Shown here: in pieces, positions 17,808 to 26,705 of the stretch
Layout of the letters: each line of letters begins with the position of its first letter
Position numbering within the stretch: position 1 is the first letter of the stretch
Assembly (NCBI GenBank): GCA_040398465.1
Contig: JBBAUA010000001.1
Location: 1 to 64,000 of the forward strand
Direction: 5' to 3'
DNA length: 64,000 nucleotides
Source of the DNA: UBA7672 sp040398465
GTDB taxonomy: Bacteria; Pseudomonadota; Alphaproteobacteria; Caulobacterales; Hyphomonadaceae
The notes under the pieces: model-generated
The model's input: the letters and a program-made list of their open reading frames with translations, nothing else
Told to the model about the DNA's origin: nothing
Databases searched by the model: none
Made by a program: the position numbers and the translations under genes

Positions 17808-18155
17808 TTAGGGCTCCTTCTTCCAGGGGTCTGAGTATCTTGGGTCGGTCAGGAACTTTTTGTCCGTGAAGGAACGCAGAAACGCGATCAATTCGGCGCG
17901 CTCGTCCGCCGTCATCTCGAAACCGGAAACAAATGAACTCTTGAGTGGATTGTCCCGACCCACGCCGGCATGGGGGCCTTCTCCGATCGTGCGGCCGCCC
18001 GCTGCATAGTGGTCCAGGACTTCATCCAGCGTCGCGATTGACCCATCATGCATGTACGGCGCCGTGATGACCACATTGCGCAGGCTTGGCACCTTGAACC
18101 GACCCATGTCCTCTGGCCGAGTTAGTGCTCTGAATACACGTAGAATTGCGGCTGA
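17808..18155 (-). pseudogene. 5'-truncated MbnH/MauG-type di-haem cytochrome c peroxidase
   Basis: The open frame reads LRVFRALTRPEDMGRFKVPS, then LRNVVITAPYMHDG and a DHYAAGGR...FLTDPRYSDPW tail, which is the conserved C-terminal end of MbnH-like di-haem enzymes, including the distal Met/His loop YMHDG. Both haem-binding CxxCH motifs and roughly the first 250 residues of the family are missing. An in-frame TGA lies just upstream (18156-18158), and no continuation appears in the other frames before the Tat-protein gene. An ATG at 18107 could make a 99-residue product, but it would bind no haem. It ends directly before copC, so the locus probably once held a full peroxidase. Confidence 0.8.
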
Positions 18156-18350
18156 TCACCCTCCGCCACCCCGTGTCCCAAGACGAGAACTGCCTACCGG
18201 GAACCCGCACTGTACGCTGCTCGAACTTCTGTCGCCTTTGTGGTTGGCTGCACGGTGGCGGCAGTTGCGGATTGCCGCTCACTTGTCTTCGGGATTCGCG
18301 TATCTCACTCTCGCGCCTGCCTTGAGGGGGCGCCAAGCAAGGGGATCAAC

Positions 18351-19742
18351 ATGGACAGGCGTGATTTCAGCAGGGCTGTCCTTGCCGCGGCGCTGACCGG
18401 GTTTGGGGCCAGCATGCCGGGTGCGCGTGCGCAGCCCGCTCAGGCGGCCACGGACGAATCGATCGACCTCATGCTCGAAGAGATGGTGGCGGAAACAGGC
18501 GGGATGCCGCCGCTCACGGCATTCGGGCCCGACGAGATCAAGAAGGACGAGGCGCTTCGCAAGGCGATCGTCGAGCGTGTGGGCAAGAAACTCCCGGATC
18601 TCACCAAGGTCGCTACGCTAAAGCCGCCGCCGCACCACTCAATCGACAAGGCGCATCTCGGCAGCGACGAAGCCGCGCTGGGCAGTGACTTCCCGCTCGA
18701 TGGCGCGCTGCTTCAAAATCTCGCGCGCGCCAACGGGTTCCTCGAGACCTTCACGTATTCCTTCCGGCTGGGAGCGCCGCAGGCCGATCTTGTGCTGTTC
18801 GGTTTGCGCGGATGCGAGATCGTTGACCCCAAGGACGTCGGCGTCTTCAAGCCATCGATCCGCTTGAAGGTCGGCGTGGTCGATCATGTGCGGATGCTCT
18901 GCACGATGGGAATCTGGGATCGCAAGGCCAACACCGTCGCGGCCTTCCACGCATCGACCGTGCCTCACCTTGCCTTCGTGGAGGTCTATCGCATCTATCT
19001 GGCTCTGCGCGGTCGAGTTGCGCGGACCGACGTTGCAAGTCTTGCGGCGACAGACGCGCTGCTCGATGCCAGCACGGGCTCCAACTGGTACTCGAACACG
19101 CTGAGCCAGGGGTTGCACATCCACTACATCGGTCCGCACGGCGGCAAGCAGCCAAACATGCTGCGCCAGAGTGATGACTGGTTCGCGCCGGTAGCGCGCG
19201 CGAAGACGGTGCTCGGCTTCACGAACTCGGATTGGGAGAGCCCGGGCGCGGCCGTATGCGACAATATTCACGCAGCCTATGACCTGAACCCCAAGGCGGT
19301 GATCGGATACCAGTCAAACGGCTGCAATGTGATCTCGGGCTCCGTAAGTGGCGGGAAGTACAGCGGCGAAATCGCGACCTATCGCAATCTGCTTTCGCTC
19401 GATCAGCTGGGCCGGAAGGACAAGACGATCGTCGGCGCCAAGGCGAACCAGAAGTTCTTCTACATGCTGCTTTCGGGCGCCGAAGCCTGCCTGCAGTCAA
19501 AACGTCCCGGCGACGCTGCCCTTGATCGTGTGCGTTTCGGGTCGACAGGCGCGAAGGCCGTTGCGCTGCGCAAGCTGCTCGAAAGCGTCGGGCACAAAAC
19601 CTTGGTGAAGCGCGATCCGAAGGACATCGTCGGTCGGGGCACGGTCGAGGCGCTGCGGAAGGAACAGGAAGCCGTCGGGCAGGCCAAGGACGGCGTGCTG
19701 TCCAAGGGGCGCGCCGCTGAACTCGGCGTTCCGTGGGCTTGA
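18351..19742 (+). CDS. Tat-exported cell-wall-type protein, L,D-transpeptidase-like with PG-binding-like tail
   Basis: ATG 18351 follows AAGGGGATCAAC and opens a twin-arginine signal (MDRRDFSRAVLAAALTG...GARA). The 463-residue protein has no family I can name with certainty. Residues 303-330 read CDNIHAAYD...YQSNGCNVISG, a His and Ser-x-Gly-Cys arrangement reminiscent of the YkuD L,D-transpeptidase active site (candidate Cys325, His307). Residues about 392-463 (RVRFGSTGAKAVALRKLL...DGVLSKGRAAELG) follow the peptidoglycan-binding domain pattern. It is the first gene of a plus-strand operon with the FHA/protease gene 34 bp downstream. Catalysis is inference; an inactive wall-binding protein is possible. 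Confidence 0.65.
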   Translation: MDRRDFSRAVLAAALTGFGASMPGARAQPAQAATDESIDLMLEEMVAETGGMPPLTAFGPDEIKKDEALRKAIVERVGKKLPDLTKVATLKPPPHHSIDKAHLGSDEAALGSDFPLDGALLQNLARANGFLETFTYSFRLGAPQADLVLFGLRGCEIVDPKDVGVFKPSIRLKVGVVDHVRMLCTMGIWDRKANTVAAFHASTVPHLAFVEVYRIYLALRGRVARTDVASLAATDALLDASTGSNWYSNTLSQGLHIHYIGPHGGKQPNMLRQSDDWFAPVARAKTVLGFTNSDWESPGAAVCDNIHAAYDLNPKAVIGYQSNGCNVISGSVSGGKYSGEIATYRNLLSLDQLGRKDKTIVGAKANQKFFYMLLSGAEACLQSKRPGDAALDRVRFGSTGAKAVALRKLLESVGHKTLVKRDPKDIVGRGTVEALRKEQEAVGQAKDGVLSKGRAAELGVPWA

Positions 19743-19776
19743 GCCTTTCCGGGGCAGACAATTTGTGGAGTGATGC

Positions 19777-21591
19777 GTGAACTGGCTTTCCATTGAGTAT
19801 GTATCGCTGGACGCTCGGCGCCAGACACTGTTCCAGAAGGAGGTCGAGGACCTGCGCGTCGTGTTCGGCGCGCTGCAGGATTGTGATGTCTGCATAGGCG
19901 AGGACCTGCAACCCAGAGTCGCCTCCCGTGATCATTGCTCGATCGAGCGGCCGGACGATTTCAAGCTCATCTACAAGGCAAAGAATCCCGTCTGGCTGGA
20001 TGGCAAGCTTGTGTCGAGCACGCAGTCGATCTTCCAGGGCGATGTAAACGAGCACTGGATCTGGCTCGGGGCGATGCCGCCGAAAGATCCGCCACAGGTC
20101 ACGCTGCGGGAGAGGATTGATCCGAACGCGGTTGGTCTTGCCGGCCGGGGCCACTTCCGCTGCGTGCTGCACGAGAAGAGGGAAGACGTGCCGCCGCCCG
20201 TCGGCAGGCGAGGCAAGGGTTCAGGCCAGTCGGACGCGCGCCGCCTCATGGCGGGACAAAGCGGCACCAACAAGCGCATCTATGTGATGGGGGGCGGCCT
20301 CGGCGTGCTCTTGCTTGCTGGAGGCGCCGCCGCAGGAGCATACCTGCCCACTCAGTTTGAGGCGATCCGGCTGCGACAGGAGCAAGAGCGGCTCGCCGCC
20401 ACAGCGATTCAAGAGCTGCTGGAGCCGATCCTCGAAACCACAGCTTTCCAGGAAAGGGCAGGGCAGTCGATCTATGTCGTCGGCGCTCTTCTTGGCGACA
20501 AGTTCGAACCCAAGGGCACGGCATGGGTCGCCGATCTTGGAGGCCGTCCACGCCTCATCTCCAACTGGCATGTCGGGAGCCAATTGAAGGCGGCTGCTGC
20601 GAATGATGTCACGATCGTGGCGCGCAGGACCGTGGCGCCCGGGCGTATCGAGGACATTGTTCTTCAGCCGGAGTATGTCGGGCATCCAGCCTATGACGCG
20701 TACCAACTCGTCCTTGAGGGCGTGCGGCCTGCTGGCGACTGGCCCAACGTATTCGATGCAGCCGAGCTATCGCTCGCGAACGAAGACGATCGGGCGAAGC
20801 TCGGTCCTCCGCTCCCCATCGCGTCCGACATTTTCGAGCTGAGGCCGCTACAATCTGCCGGCTATATTGGCTTCCCGGTGGAAGGCCGCAACGGAACCAA
20901 GTTGAATCCCTTTGAGCCTACAGCCACGCCAGTTGTTGGGAAGATCCAGAAGCTGACAGACGGTTTTCAGCGCCAGCTAACGCCCGTCGAGCACCGCGCA
21001 CTTGTGCAGACCAATCTCGAGGCCGCCGGTGGCGCGAGTGGCAGTCCGCTATTCGACGCTCGCGGACGAGTGATCGGCATGGTCTCCGGCGGCGACACGA
21101 TCTCGTTCGAGACCATTGGGGGCGAGAAGGTTCGCCTCGCGTCGGGAGGCTTCTACGCGGTCCGCGCTGATGTGATCGAGGAATTAGGCGGCCGACCCGC
21201 GCCTGCGGACCGTGAAGCTCTCTGGAGATGCGCGGTCCAACAATTTGGCGGCGGCGGAGGCGACTGTGAAGCCGATGCAGCTGGCGCACCTGTCGCGTCG
21301 GCCCCCAAAATGCTCGGACCGAACGGTGCGGCCACTCTCCGCCTCGAGCGCCAGCCACCGGGCCGATATGTTCTGAGCGCCCACGCGGCCTCGCCCTCCT
21401 TGCTGCGCATGAAGGCAAGCTGGGGCGATGGGCGTTCAACAGAATCTGATGCCGCCTCGCAGGAGCCCAACAAGCCCGTGCTGAATCTTCGCCTGCTCGC
21501 CACATCCGATATTGAACTTCAACTTCAAGGCGCTGCGGGTGACGAGTTCTCATGGTCAATCGCGCCGGTCGCCGCTGGAGGTGCACAATGA
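19777..21591 (+). CDS. One-pass membrane protein: cytoplasmic FHA domain, periplasmic trypsin-like protease
   Basis: GTG 19777 is preceded by GGAG. The 604-residue product has an N-terminal FHA-like domain (about 25-100; SRDHCSIE at 50-57 matches the SxxH core), a basic Gly-rich linker, one membrane helix at about 168-190, a short coiled coil, and a trypsin-fold protease (about 225-470) with His265 in ISNWHVGS, candidate Asp307 and Ser421 in GGASGSPLFD. A C-terminal beta-domain (about 510-604) resembles pre-peptidase or carbohydrate-binding sandwiches. The topology would link phospho-threonine recognition inside the cell to proteolysis outside it. Its stop overlaps the TPR gene by 4 bp. I know of no characterised protein with this exact order. 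Confidence 0.8.
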   Translation: MNWLSIEYVSLDARRQTLFQKEVEDLRVVFGALQDCDVCIGEDLQPRVASRDHCSIERPDDFKLIYKAKNPVWLDGKLVSSTQSIFQGDVNEHWIWLGAMPPKDPPQVTLRERIDPNAVGLAGRGHFRCVLHEKREDVPPPVGRRGKGSGQSDARRLMAGQSGTNKRIYVMGGGLGVLLLAGGAAAGAYLPTQFEAIRLRQEQERLAATAIQELLEPILETTAFQERAGQSIYVVGALLGDKFEPKGTAWVADLGGRPRLISNWHVGSQLKAAAANDVTIVARRTVAPGRIEDIVLQPEYVGHPAYDAYQLVLEGVRPAGDWPNVFDAAELSLANEDDRAKLGPPLPIASDIFELRPLQSAGYIGFPVEGRNGTKLNPFEPTATPVVGKIQKLTDGFQRQLTPVEHRALVQTNLEAAGGASGSPLFDARGRVIGMVSGGDTISFETIGGEKVRLASGGFYAVRADVIEELGGRPAPADREALWRCAVQQFGGGGGDCEADAAGAPVASAPKMLGPNGAATLRLERQPPGRYVLSAHAASPSLLRMKASWGDGRSTESDAASQEPNKPVLNLRLLATSDIELQLQGAAGDEFSWSIAPVAAGGAQ

Positions 21592-23063
21592 CCGATGTGA
21601 TCAACAGCCTGCCAAGCATTGGCCTGTCGACCTTGCCGATGGCCGACCTTGTTCGTTGCGGCGCGATCGACGACGTGAGGACGTCGACCCCTGGCTCGCT
21701 CGCCGAGGAGATTCTGGTTGCCGTGGCGCTGGCGCAGATCGGAGCCATGGATCCCGCCGGTTCGCAGACCGGAGCATTGTCGCGGCTCGAGAATAGCGTC
21801 AAAGGCGCCGCTGGGCAGGTTGAGCTTTCCATCGCCGCCCGCATTGAACTCTGTTTTGCGCAGCTTGAAGCTCTAAAGCCGCGTAACCCGATCCTCGAAG
21901 CATTGCAGGTCGTAGAGACTGAACTCAATTCCATCGCGGGGCGCACAGGCGATGCATTGCGCGCACGCGCTGCCGTCGTGAGGGGGCGGACGCTGCTTCG
22001 CAATCGCAAAATCCTCGATGCGCGGGCCGCGATGCAGAAGTCTCTCAGTCTCGCGACTTCGATCGGTGACAGGTATGGCGTCGCTGAAGCGGAGCTGGCG
22101 CTTGGCATGGCTGATGCGTGGAACGGCTGTCCGCGACCAGCCGAGCGTCACTTCTCCAATGCCAGGGAGATCTGGGCTGGACTCGGCAACCGTATCCGTT
22201 TGGGTGACGTCGACTACGAGTCCGGCATTTGCGCATTTGATACGCGCGAGTATGACGAGGCGCGCAGTCTGTTTGACCGCGCGCGGAAGGCCGCGGATGC
22301 GGCAGGCGCTGGCTCCGCGCGAACACTCCGGATCGGGTACCAGCAAGGCGCGGCTAGTCTTGCTGCGGGCGACATGGAAGCTGCCCAGACACAACTTTCC
22401 AGCACTCTGGATCTGGCAGTGAAGGCGTCCGACTCCTATCGCGCGATGATGTGTAGGATTGATCTCGGTCGCTGCGCCCTTCAGCGCGCACGCGGCTCGA
22501 AGGGCGGCCAGCGTATCGCTGCGCTTTCTGTTGCGAAGGGTATGTATGCCGAGGTTTCCGCTGGCCTCAGCGAGCAGGATCGGGAGCCAGGCGCCTTCGG
22601 CGGCCTGCATGCGACTTTGCTTGAGGCGGGTTTGATGGGCGAGGGCGTGTACGCCGAAGACGGGCTCACGAAGGCCGACGGCGCAGATCTGCTGGGACGT
22701 TCGGCCGATGCGTTTGGCACGCTGGACAGGGAGCGTCCGCGTTGCCTCATGTTCCGGATTGCAGCTGCCGAGGCCTATGGTGAGGCAGCCGCCGCCTTGA
22801 AAAAGCGTTGGGGGGTCAAGTCGCAGGAGAAGGCCGCGCTTGCCTTGATGAATGCGCGCCGGCGCGTTGAAGCCGCCGCGGCGTGCGAACTGGCTGCCGC
22901 CATGGGGATCAACCTCGACACGACCGAGAAGCGGCAGCAGGCTTTTCGCCTCACCTGGCAGACAGAATCGCGCGAGGTATCGGGCGTCACCTACGTGCGC
23001 CTCAGGCCTGAAGCGGGCGACGCTGGAATGCCGTGGGCGCCGGTCGTTGATGCGTCAAGTTAG
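21588..23063 (+). CDS. TPR-like helical repeat protein, partner of the FHA/protease
   Basis: The 491-residue protein starts at ATG 21588, overlapping the protease stop (ATGA). It has no signal peptide or membrane helix, so it is cytoplasmic, the side on which the FHA domain sits. Most of it (about 60-330) is paired helices of TPR character (ARAAMQKSLSLATSIGDRYG, AERHFSNAREIWAGLGNRIR, EARSLFDRARKAADAAGAG). An Ala-rich helical C-terminal part ends in a small beta-like tail (SREVSGVTYVRLRPE). No enzymatic motif was seen. Translational coupling suggests a stoichiometric complex with the protease. Confidence 0.75.
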   Translation: MTDVINSLPSIGLSTLPMADLVRCGAIDDVRTSTPGSLAEEILVAVALAQIGAMDPAGSQTGALSRLENSVKGAAGQVELSIAARIELCFAQLEALKPRNPILEALQVVETELNSIAGRTGDALRARAAVVRGRTLLRNRKILDARAAMQKSLSLATSIGDRYGVAEAELALGMADAWNGCPRPAERHFSNAREIWAGLGNRIRLGDVDYESGICAFDTREYDEARSLFDRARKAADAAGAGSARTLRIGYQQGAASLAAGDMEAAQTQLSSTLDLAVKASDSYRAMMCRIDLGRCALQRARGSKGGQRIAALSVAKGMYAEVSAGLSEQDREPGAFGGLHATLLEAGLMGEGVYAEDGLTKADGADLLGRSADAFGTLDRERPRCLMFRIAAAEAYGEAAAALKKRWGVKSQEKAALALMNARRRVEAAAACELAAAMGINLDTTEKRQQAFRLTWQTESREVSGVTYVRLRPEAGDAGMPWAPVVDASS

Positions 23064-23151
23064 ACCTGCCTCTCCAGATTTGATGTGCTGTGTCCTCTGA
23101 CCACCTGAAGTGGTAGCGTAAGTCTGCATGATCGATCGCGGAGGCCAGCCG

Positions 23152-23580
23152 ATGTCCCACATCAAGAAGATGCTTGGCCTGATCAGCGCCTGGCGCGCAA
23201 GGGACATTGATGGCGTTCTTTTGTTCATGCACGACGACATCGTCTGGCACTTTGCCGCCGTCATCGCGCCGCCCCTCAAGGGGAAGGTGAAGGCGCGGAA
23301 GCTTCTTGAAGCCATGTCCCTCGAGGTGCGTGATGTGACCTGGCGCATTTTTGACTATGCCGAAAAGGGAGAGCGGCTGTTTGTCGAGGGTGTCGACGAG
23401 TATGTGTCTGTCGGCGGCCATCTCGTGTCGGCGCCCTATGCCGGGGTCGTGGAATTTCGCGACGGCAAGATCATTGGCTTGCGCGAATACTTCGACATGG
23501 GATCGGTGAACGCCCTCAAGGCGGGTGAGCCCATGAAGGAGCATGTCCGCGCAATGATCGCGCGCGAGGCTGTCGGCTAG
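23152..23580 (+). CDS. SnoaL/limonene-epoxide-hydrolase-fold protein
   Basis: This 142-residue NTF2-like cone-fold protein was started at ATG 23152 because GGAGG lies 7 nt upstream; an ATG at 23128 is weaker. Residues follow the limonene-1,2-epoxide hydrolase pattern (ISAWRARDIDGVLLFMHDDI, GVVEFRDGKIIGLREYFDM). Such proteins hydrate epoxides or isomerise steroid or polyketide-type substrates. Its 3' end overlaps the acyl-CoA dehydrogenase-like gene on the opposite strand by 4 bp. Its position next to acyl-CoA catabolic genes suits an auxiliary role in breaking down cyclic substrates. Substrate unknown. Confidence 0.75.
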   Translation: MSHIKKMLGLISAWRARDIDGVLLFMHDDIVWHFAAVIAPPLKGKVKARKLLEAMSLEVRDVTWRIFDYAEKGERLFVEGVDEYVSVGGHLVSAPYAGVVEFRDGKIIGLREYFDMGSVNALKAGEPMKEHVRAMIAREAVG

Positions 23581-24725
23581 AGTTCGGCGGATGACACCGG
23601 GACGCCGAGCAGCGCGCGCCCGGTCAGCTCATACGTTGCAGGCGCGATCATGATGTGGGCGGTCATCGTCTGCGCATCGGCGAGGCGGCGGTTCAGCGAG
23701 TCTGCGAGAAACACGCTCCCTCCGCCTGCGAGATCCTGAACTGCCCGCACGACTTCTGCGGCAGTGCGGGTCATGTGGGTCGCCGCCAGCCTCAGCGTGG
23801 CGCGTTGCTCCAGCGAGATGGCGGCGCTGCTTTTCGCCTGCGCCCACGCCGCGTCGATCTCCGCAAACAGGAAGGCGCGGGCGGCCTTCAGCCGTGCGGT
23901 TACTTCGGCATAGGCCGCTTGGACCGTGCCGCGATCGCTGAGTGTGCGGCCGGTTGGCGTACGCTTCGAGGAGGCAAGGGCGGCGAATTCCCGCAGCGCG
24001 GCGTTAGCGTTGCCGCTGGCTGCCGCGGCGATGCCGATGGCCAGAAGGCCGAAGATCGGGAACGCGTAGAGCGGCGCCTTGACCCTCGGCTTGTCCGTGA
24101 TGAGGGAGACCGAGCGAGTGCGCGGCACCAGTACGTCGCGGACAGTCATGTCTCCGCTGCCTGTGCCACGAAGTCCCGAGGTGTGCCAGGTGTCGACGAA
24201 CGTCGCGTCGCTTGCCGGGAAAAGCATCATCCGGTGATCCGGAATCTTCTCCGTAAGCATACGTGGTGCGCCGTTCTCGAAGATCATGCAGCCGCCACAC
24301 AGCCACGTCGCATTCTGGCCGCCGCTGTTCCACTTCCATTGTCCCGTCACGCGGTAATTGTCACCCTCAAGCGTCGCCCTGCCCATGGGCGCATAGACGC
24401 CGGCGAAGATGAGGGCGGGGTCGGGAAAGATGGCGCCGGCGACATCCGGATCGAGATAAGCGCCGAACGCGCCCGTGGTGGCGCTGACAGTCACACACCA
24501 GGCAGCGGATGCATCAGCCTCGGCCAGCGCCTCGATTGTTTCGCCGACGACGCGGGGTTCCGCCTCCAAGCCGCCATGTGCGCGTGGCATGCAGAGGCGA
24601 TAGAATTGCGCTTCGCGAAAGCGTGCAGCCAGCGCCTCCGGAAGGCGGCGCAACCGGTCCATTTCCGGACGGGCGGCGATGATCTCCGCCTCCAGCGCGC
24701 GCGCCTGCAAGACGTGATCGCTCAT
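23577..24725 (-). CDS. Acyl-CoA dehydrogenase-fold flavin enzyme (HsaA/class D monooxygenase-like)
   Basis: The 382-residue protein starts at ATG 24725, overlapping the preceding gene (ATGA). It has the acyl-CoA dehydrogenase fold but with the C-terminal domain of the PF08028 type (IAAAASGNANAALREFAALA...GGGSVFLADSLNRRLAD), used by flavin-dependent monooxygenases such as HsaA and also by some dehydrogenases. The catalytic Glu of classical dehydrogenases is not evident. It may hydroxylate an aromatic or steroid ring using FMNH2 or FADH2 supplied elsewhere. It is last in a four-gene minus-strand operon. Confidence 0.82.
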   Translation of the reverse strand: MSDHVLQARALEAEIIAARPEMDRLRRLPEALAARFREAQFYRLCMPRAHGGLEAEPRVVGETIEALAEADASAAWCVTVSATTGAFGAYLDPDVAGAIFPDPALIFAGVYAPMGRATLEGDNYRVTGQWKWNSGGQNATWLCGGCMIFENGAPRMLTEKIPDHRMMLFPASDATFVDTWHTSGLRGTGSGDMTVRDVLVPRTRSVSLITDKPRVKAPLYAFPIFGLLAIGIAAAASGNANAALREFAALASSKRTPTGRTLSDRGTVQAAYAEVTARLKAARAFLFAEIDAAWAQAKSSAAISLEQRATLRLAATHMTRTAAEVVRAVQDLAGGGSVFLADSLNRRLADAQTMTAHIMIAPATYELTGRALLGVPVSSAEL

Positions 24726-25894
24726 CCCTTGAGCCTCCAGAGGCCAGCGAGATTGTTGCGCTGCATGTCGGATGAACCGCCAACGATCGGCATGCCGAGC
24801 AGGTCGCGCACATTGCGGTCGATGTCGTAGGCGTCGGAGAGCGCATACGCGCCCATGACCTGCTGGCAGGCAAGCGCGATCTCGACGCCTGTGTCGGCGA
24901 TGAACAGTTTCGCCATCGATGTTTCGACGCCGCAAGGCTTGCCGTCATTCGCAAGATGAGCAGCGTGATAAAGCATGTGCCGGCAGGCTTCGAGTTTGGT
25001 GCGTGCGGTCACGAGGCGATGCGCTACCGCCTGATGGCCTGCAATCGCCTTGCCGAACTGAACTCGTTCCTGCGCATATGTCCAGGCCTCGTCCAGTGCG
25101 GCCTGCGCGAATCCGAACGTACATGCGGCCACTTCAAGCTTCTCGACATCCAGCGCGCGGCCCGCGAGCATGCTCCAAGCCTTGTTCAGCCGTTCAGGGC
25201 CGCCGACGATGGCATCGAGTGGCACGCGCACATCGTCGAAGTGAACGTCGCTGGAGGCGGTATAGCGAAGATTCACATGCTCGATCGGCATCGTTGAGAC
25301 ACCCTTCGCCTTGCCAGGGATCAGCACGAAGGTCAGGGCTTCCCGGCGCGGGGCTTCAGGCGCTGTGTTGATCAGGCAGTAGATGTAGTCAGCCCAGTCT
25401 GCGCCCGTGCACCAGCGTTTTGATCCATTGATGACCAGCGTGTCGCCCTCGACCCGGCCGCGCGTTTTGACGCTGGAAAGGTCGCCGCCGACATCCGGTT
25501 CGGAAAGGCCATAGGCAAACAGCAGTTCGCCGCGCGCCAGCTTAGGCAGCAGTTCGTTCCTCTGTGCCGGGGAGCCGTTCTCCGACATGTTCATGCCGCC
25601 ATAGAATGCGCAGTGAATGAAGGGCCCGGCGAGGAACGGGCCGGCGCGCGCGAGTTCTTCGATCACCGCGACAGCGGCGACGATATCCTGTCCAAGCCCG
25701 CCATGCTCCTCGGCGATTGTCAGGCCGCATATCCCCATGTCGCTGAGTTCGCGGAACAGGTCTCGTGGCCAGTCGTGCGCCTTGTCCCACGCGCGGCGCT
25801 TTTCCCGCGGCGCCTTCTCGGCGACGAAGCGGCGTAGCTGGTTGCGCAGCGTGGTGACGTGCTCGGCTTCGGGCAGCGTGTTTGCGATCATCAT
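24722..25894 (-). CDS. Acyl-CoA dehydrogenase
   Basis: The 390-residue FAD enzyme starts at the first of two Met codons (25894), overlapping the enoyl-CoA hydratase stop by 4 bp. Clear signatures are the N-terminal helical domain with GICGLTIAEEHGGLG, the FAD/substrate loop YGLSEPDVGGDLSSV, the C-terminal QERVQFGKAIAGHQAV and the closing MPIVGGSSDMQRNNLAGLW. It introduces the alpha,beta double bond into an acyl-CoA. Two coupled acyl-CoA dehydrogenase-fold proteins in tandem, as here, often form heteromers for bulky side chains such as those of sterols. Confidence 0.92.
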   Translation of the reverse strand: MMIANTLPEAEHVTTLRNQLRRFVAEKAPREKRRAWDKAHDWPRDLFRELSDMGICGLTIAEEHGGLGQDIVAAVAVIEELARAGPFLAGPFIHCAFYGGMNMSENGSPAQRNELLPKLARGELLFAYGLSEPDVGGDLSSVKTRGRVEGDTLVINGSKRWCTGADWADYIYCLINTAPEAPRREALTFVLIPGKAKGVSTMPIEHVNLRYTASSDVHFDDVRVPLDAIVGGPERLNKAWSMLAGRALDVEKLEVAACTFGFAQAALDEAWTYAQERVQFGKAIAGHQAVAHRLVTARTKLEACRHMLYHAAHLANDGKPCGVETSMAKLFIADTGVEIALACQQVMGAYALSDAYDIDRNVRDLLGMPIVGGSSDMQRNNLAGLWRLKG

Positions 25895-26691
25895 TCGCCC
25901 GTCAGGTTCGGGGGACGTTTCTCGACGAAAGCGGCGACGGCTTCGCGACGATCGTCGAGGGAGTTTGACAAGAGTTCGTAAGCCATCGCGGCATCCAGCA
26001 GTTGTGCGGCAAGCGCACGTAGGGGGATGTTCGCAGTCGTCTTGGTCCACCGAACCGCCCATTTGGGGTTTGCGAGGATCCTGTCCGCGACCTCTGCCAC
26101 CTTCGCATCGAGTTGGTCGTGCGCAACGACATGATTGATCAGGCCGAGGTGCAGGGCGCGTTCGGCGGTGAGCATCTCGCCGGTCATGAGCAGTTCCTTG
26201 GCGCGAGCGAAACCGATCAGTTGCGGCCAGATGATCGCCCCGCCGTCTCCGGCGACCAGGCCGACCTTGACATGCGGGTCGCCCACGACCGCTTTTTCGG
26301 ACGCGATGATGACATCGCACATCAGAGCGATCGTGGCTCCTAGCCCGGCCGCGGCGCCGTTGAGCCTGCACAGGATCGGCTTTTCGAGTTCCAGGAGAGA
26401 CGTGATGATCCGCTTTGCTTCAGGGCCTAGAGCACGGAAAGAGGCCGGGTTCTCGATGTGCGTCTTGAACCACGTCGTGTCGCCGCCCGCGCAGAAGGCG
26501 CGGCCCGCTCCGGTCAGCACGATCAGGTCGCTTGCCGGGTCGTCCTGCGCATCAAGGAAAATCCGCGACAGTTCGTGATGCATCTCGCCATCGACGGCGT
26601 TGACGGGATTAGGCGCTGTCAGCGTCAGCGTGAGGATGCGGTCGCTTCGCGTTGCGACGATGCGTTCATATCGGGAGAAGTCGGGAGTCAT
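25891..26691 (-). CDS. Enoyl-CoA hydratase/isomerase family protein
   Basis: The start was placed at ATG 26691, about 10 nt after GAGGAA; a TTG at 26709 is possible. The 266-residue crotonase-fold protein has the oxyanion loops GAGRAFCAGGD and NGAAAGLGATIALMCDV. The usual PExxxG catalytic glutamate is replaced in GDPHVKVGLVAGDGG, a form seen in one crotonase subfamily, so hydration by the canonical two-Glu mechanism is doubtful and isomerase or thioesterase chemistry is possible. It is the second gene of the operon, between the oxidoreductase and the dehydrogenase. Confidence 0.9.
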   Translation of the reverse strand: MTPDFSRYERIVATRSDRILTLTLTAPNPVNAVDGEMHHELSRIFLDAQDDPASDLIVLTGAGRAFCAGGDTTWFKTHIENPASFRALGPEAKRIITSLLELEKPILCRLNGAAAGLGATIALMCDVIIASEKAVVGDPHVKVGLVAGDGGAIIWPQLIGFARAKELLMTGEMLTAERALHLGLINHVVAHDQLDAKVAEVADRILANPKWAVRWTKTTANIPLRALAAQLLDAAMAYELLSNSLDDRREAVAAFVEKRPPNLTGE

Positions 26692-26705
26692 CGTTGTGTC
26701 GTTCC

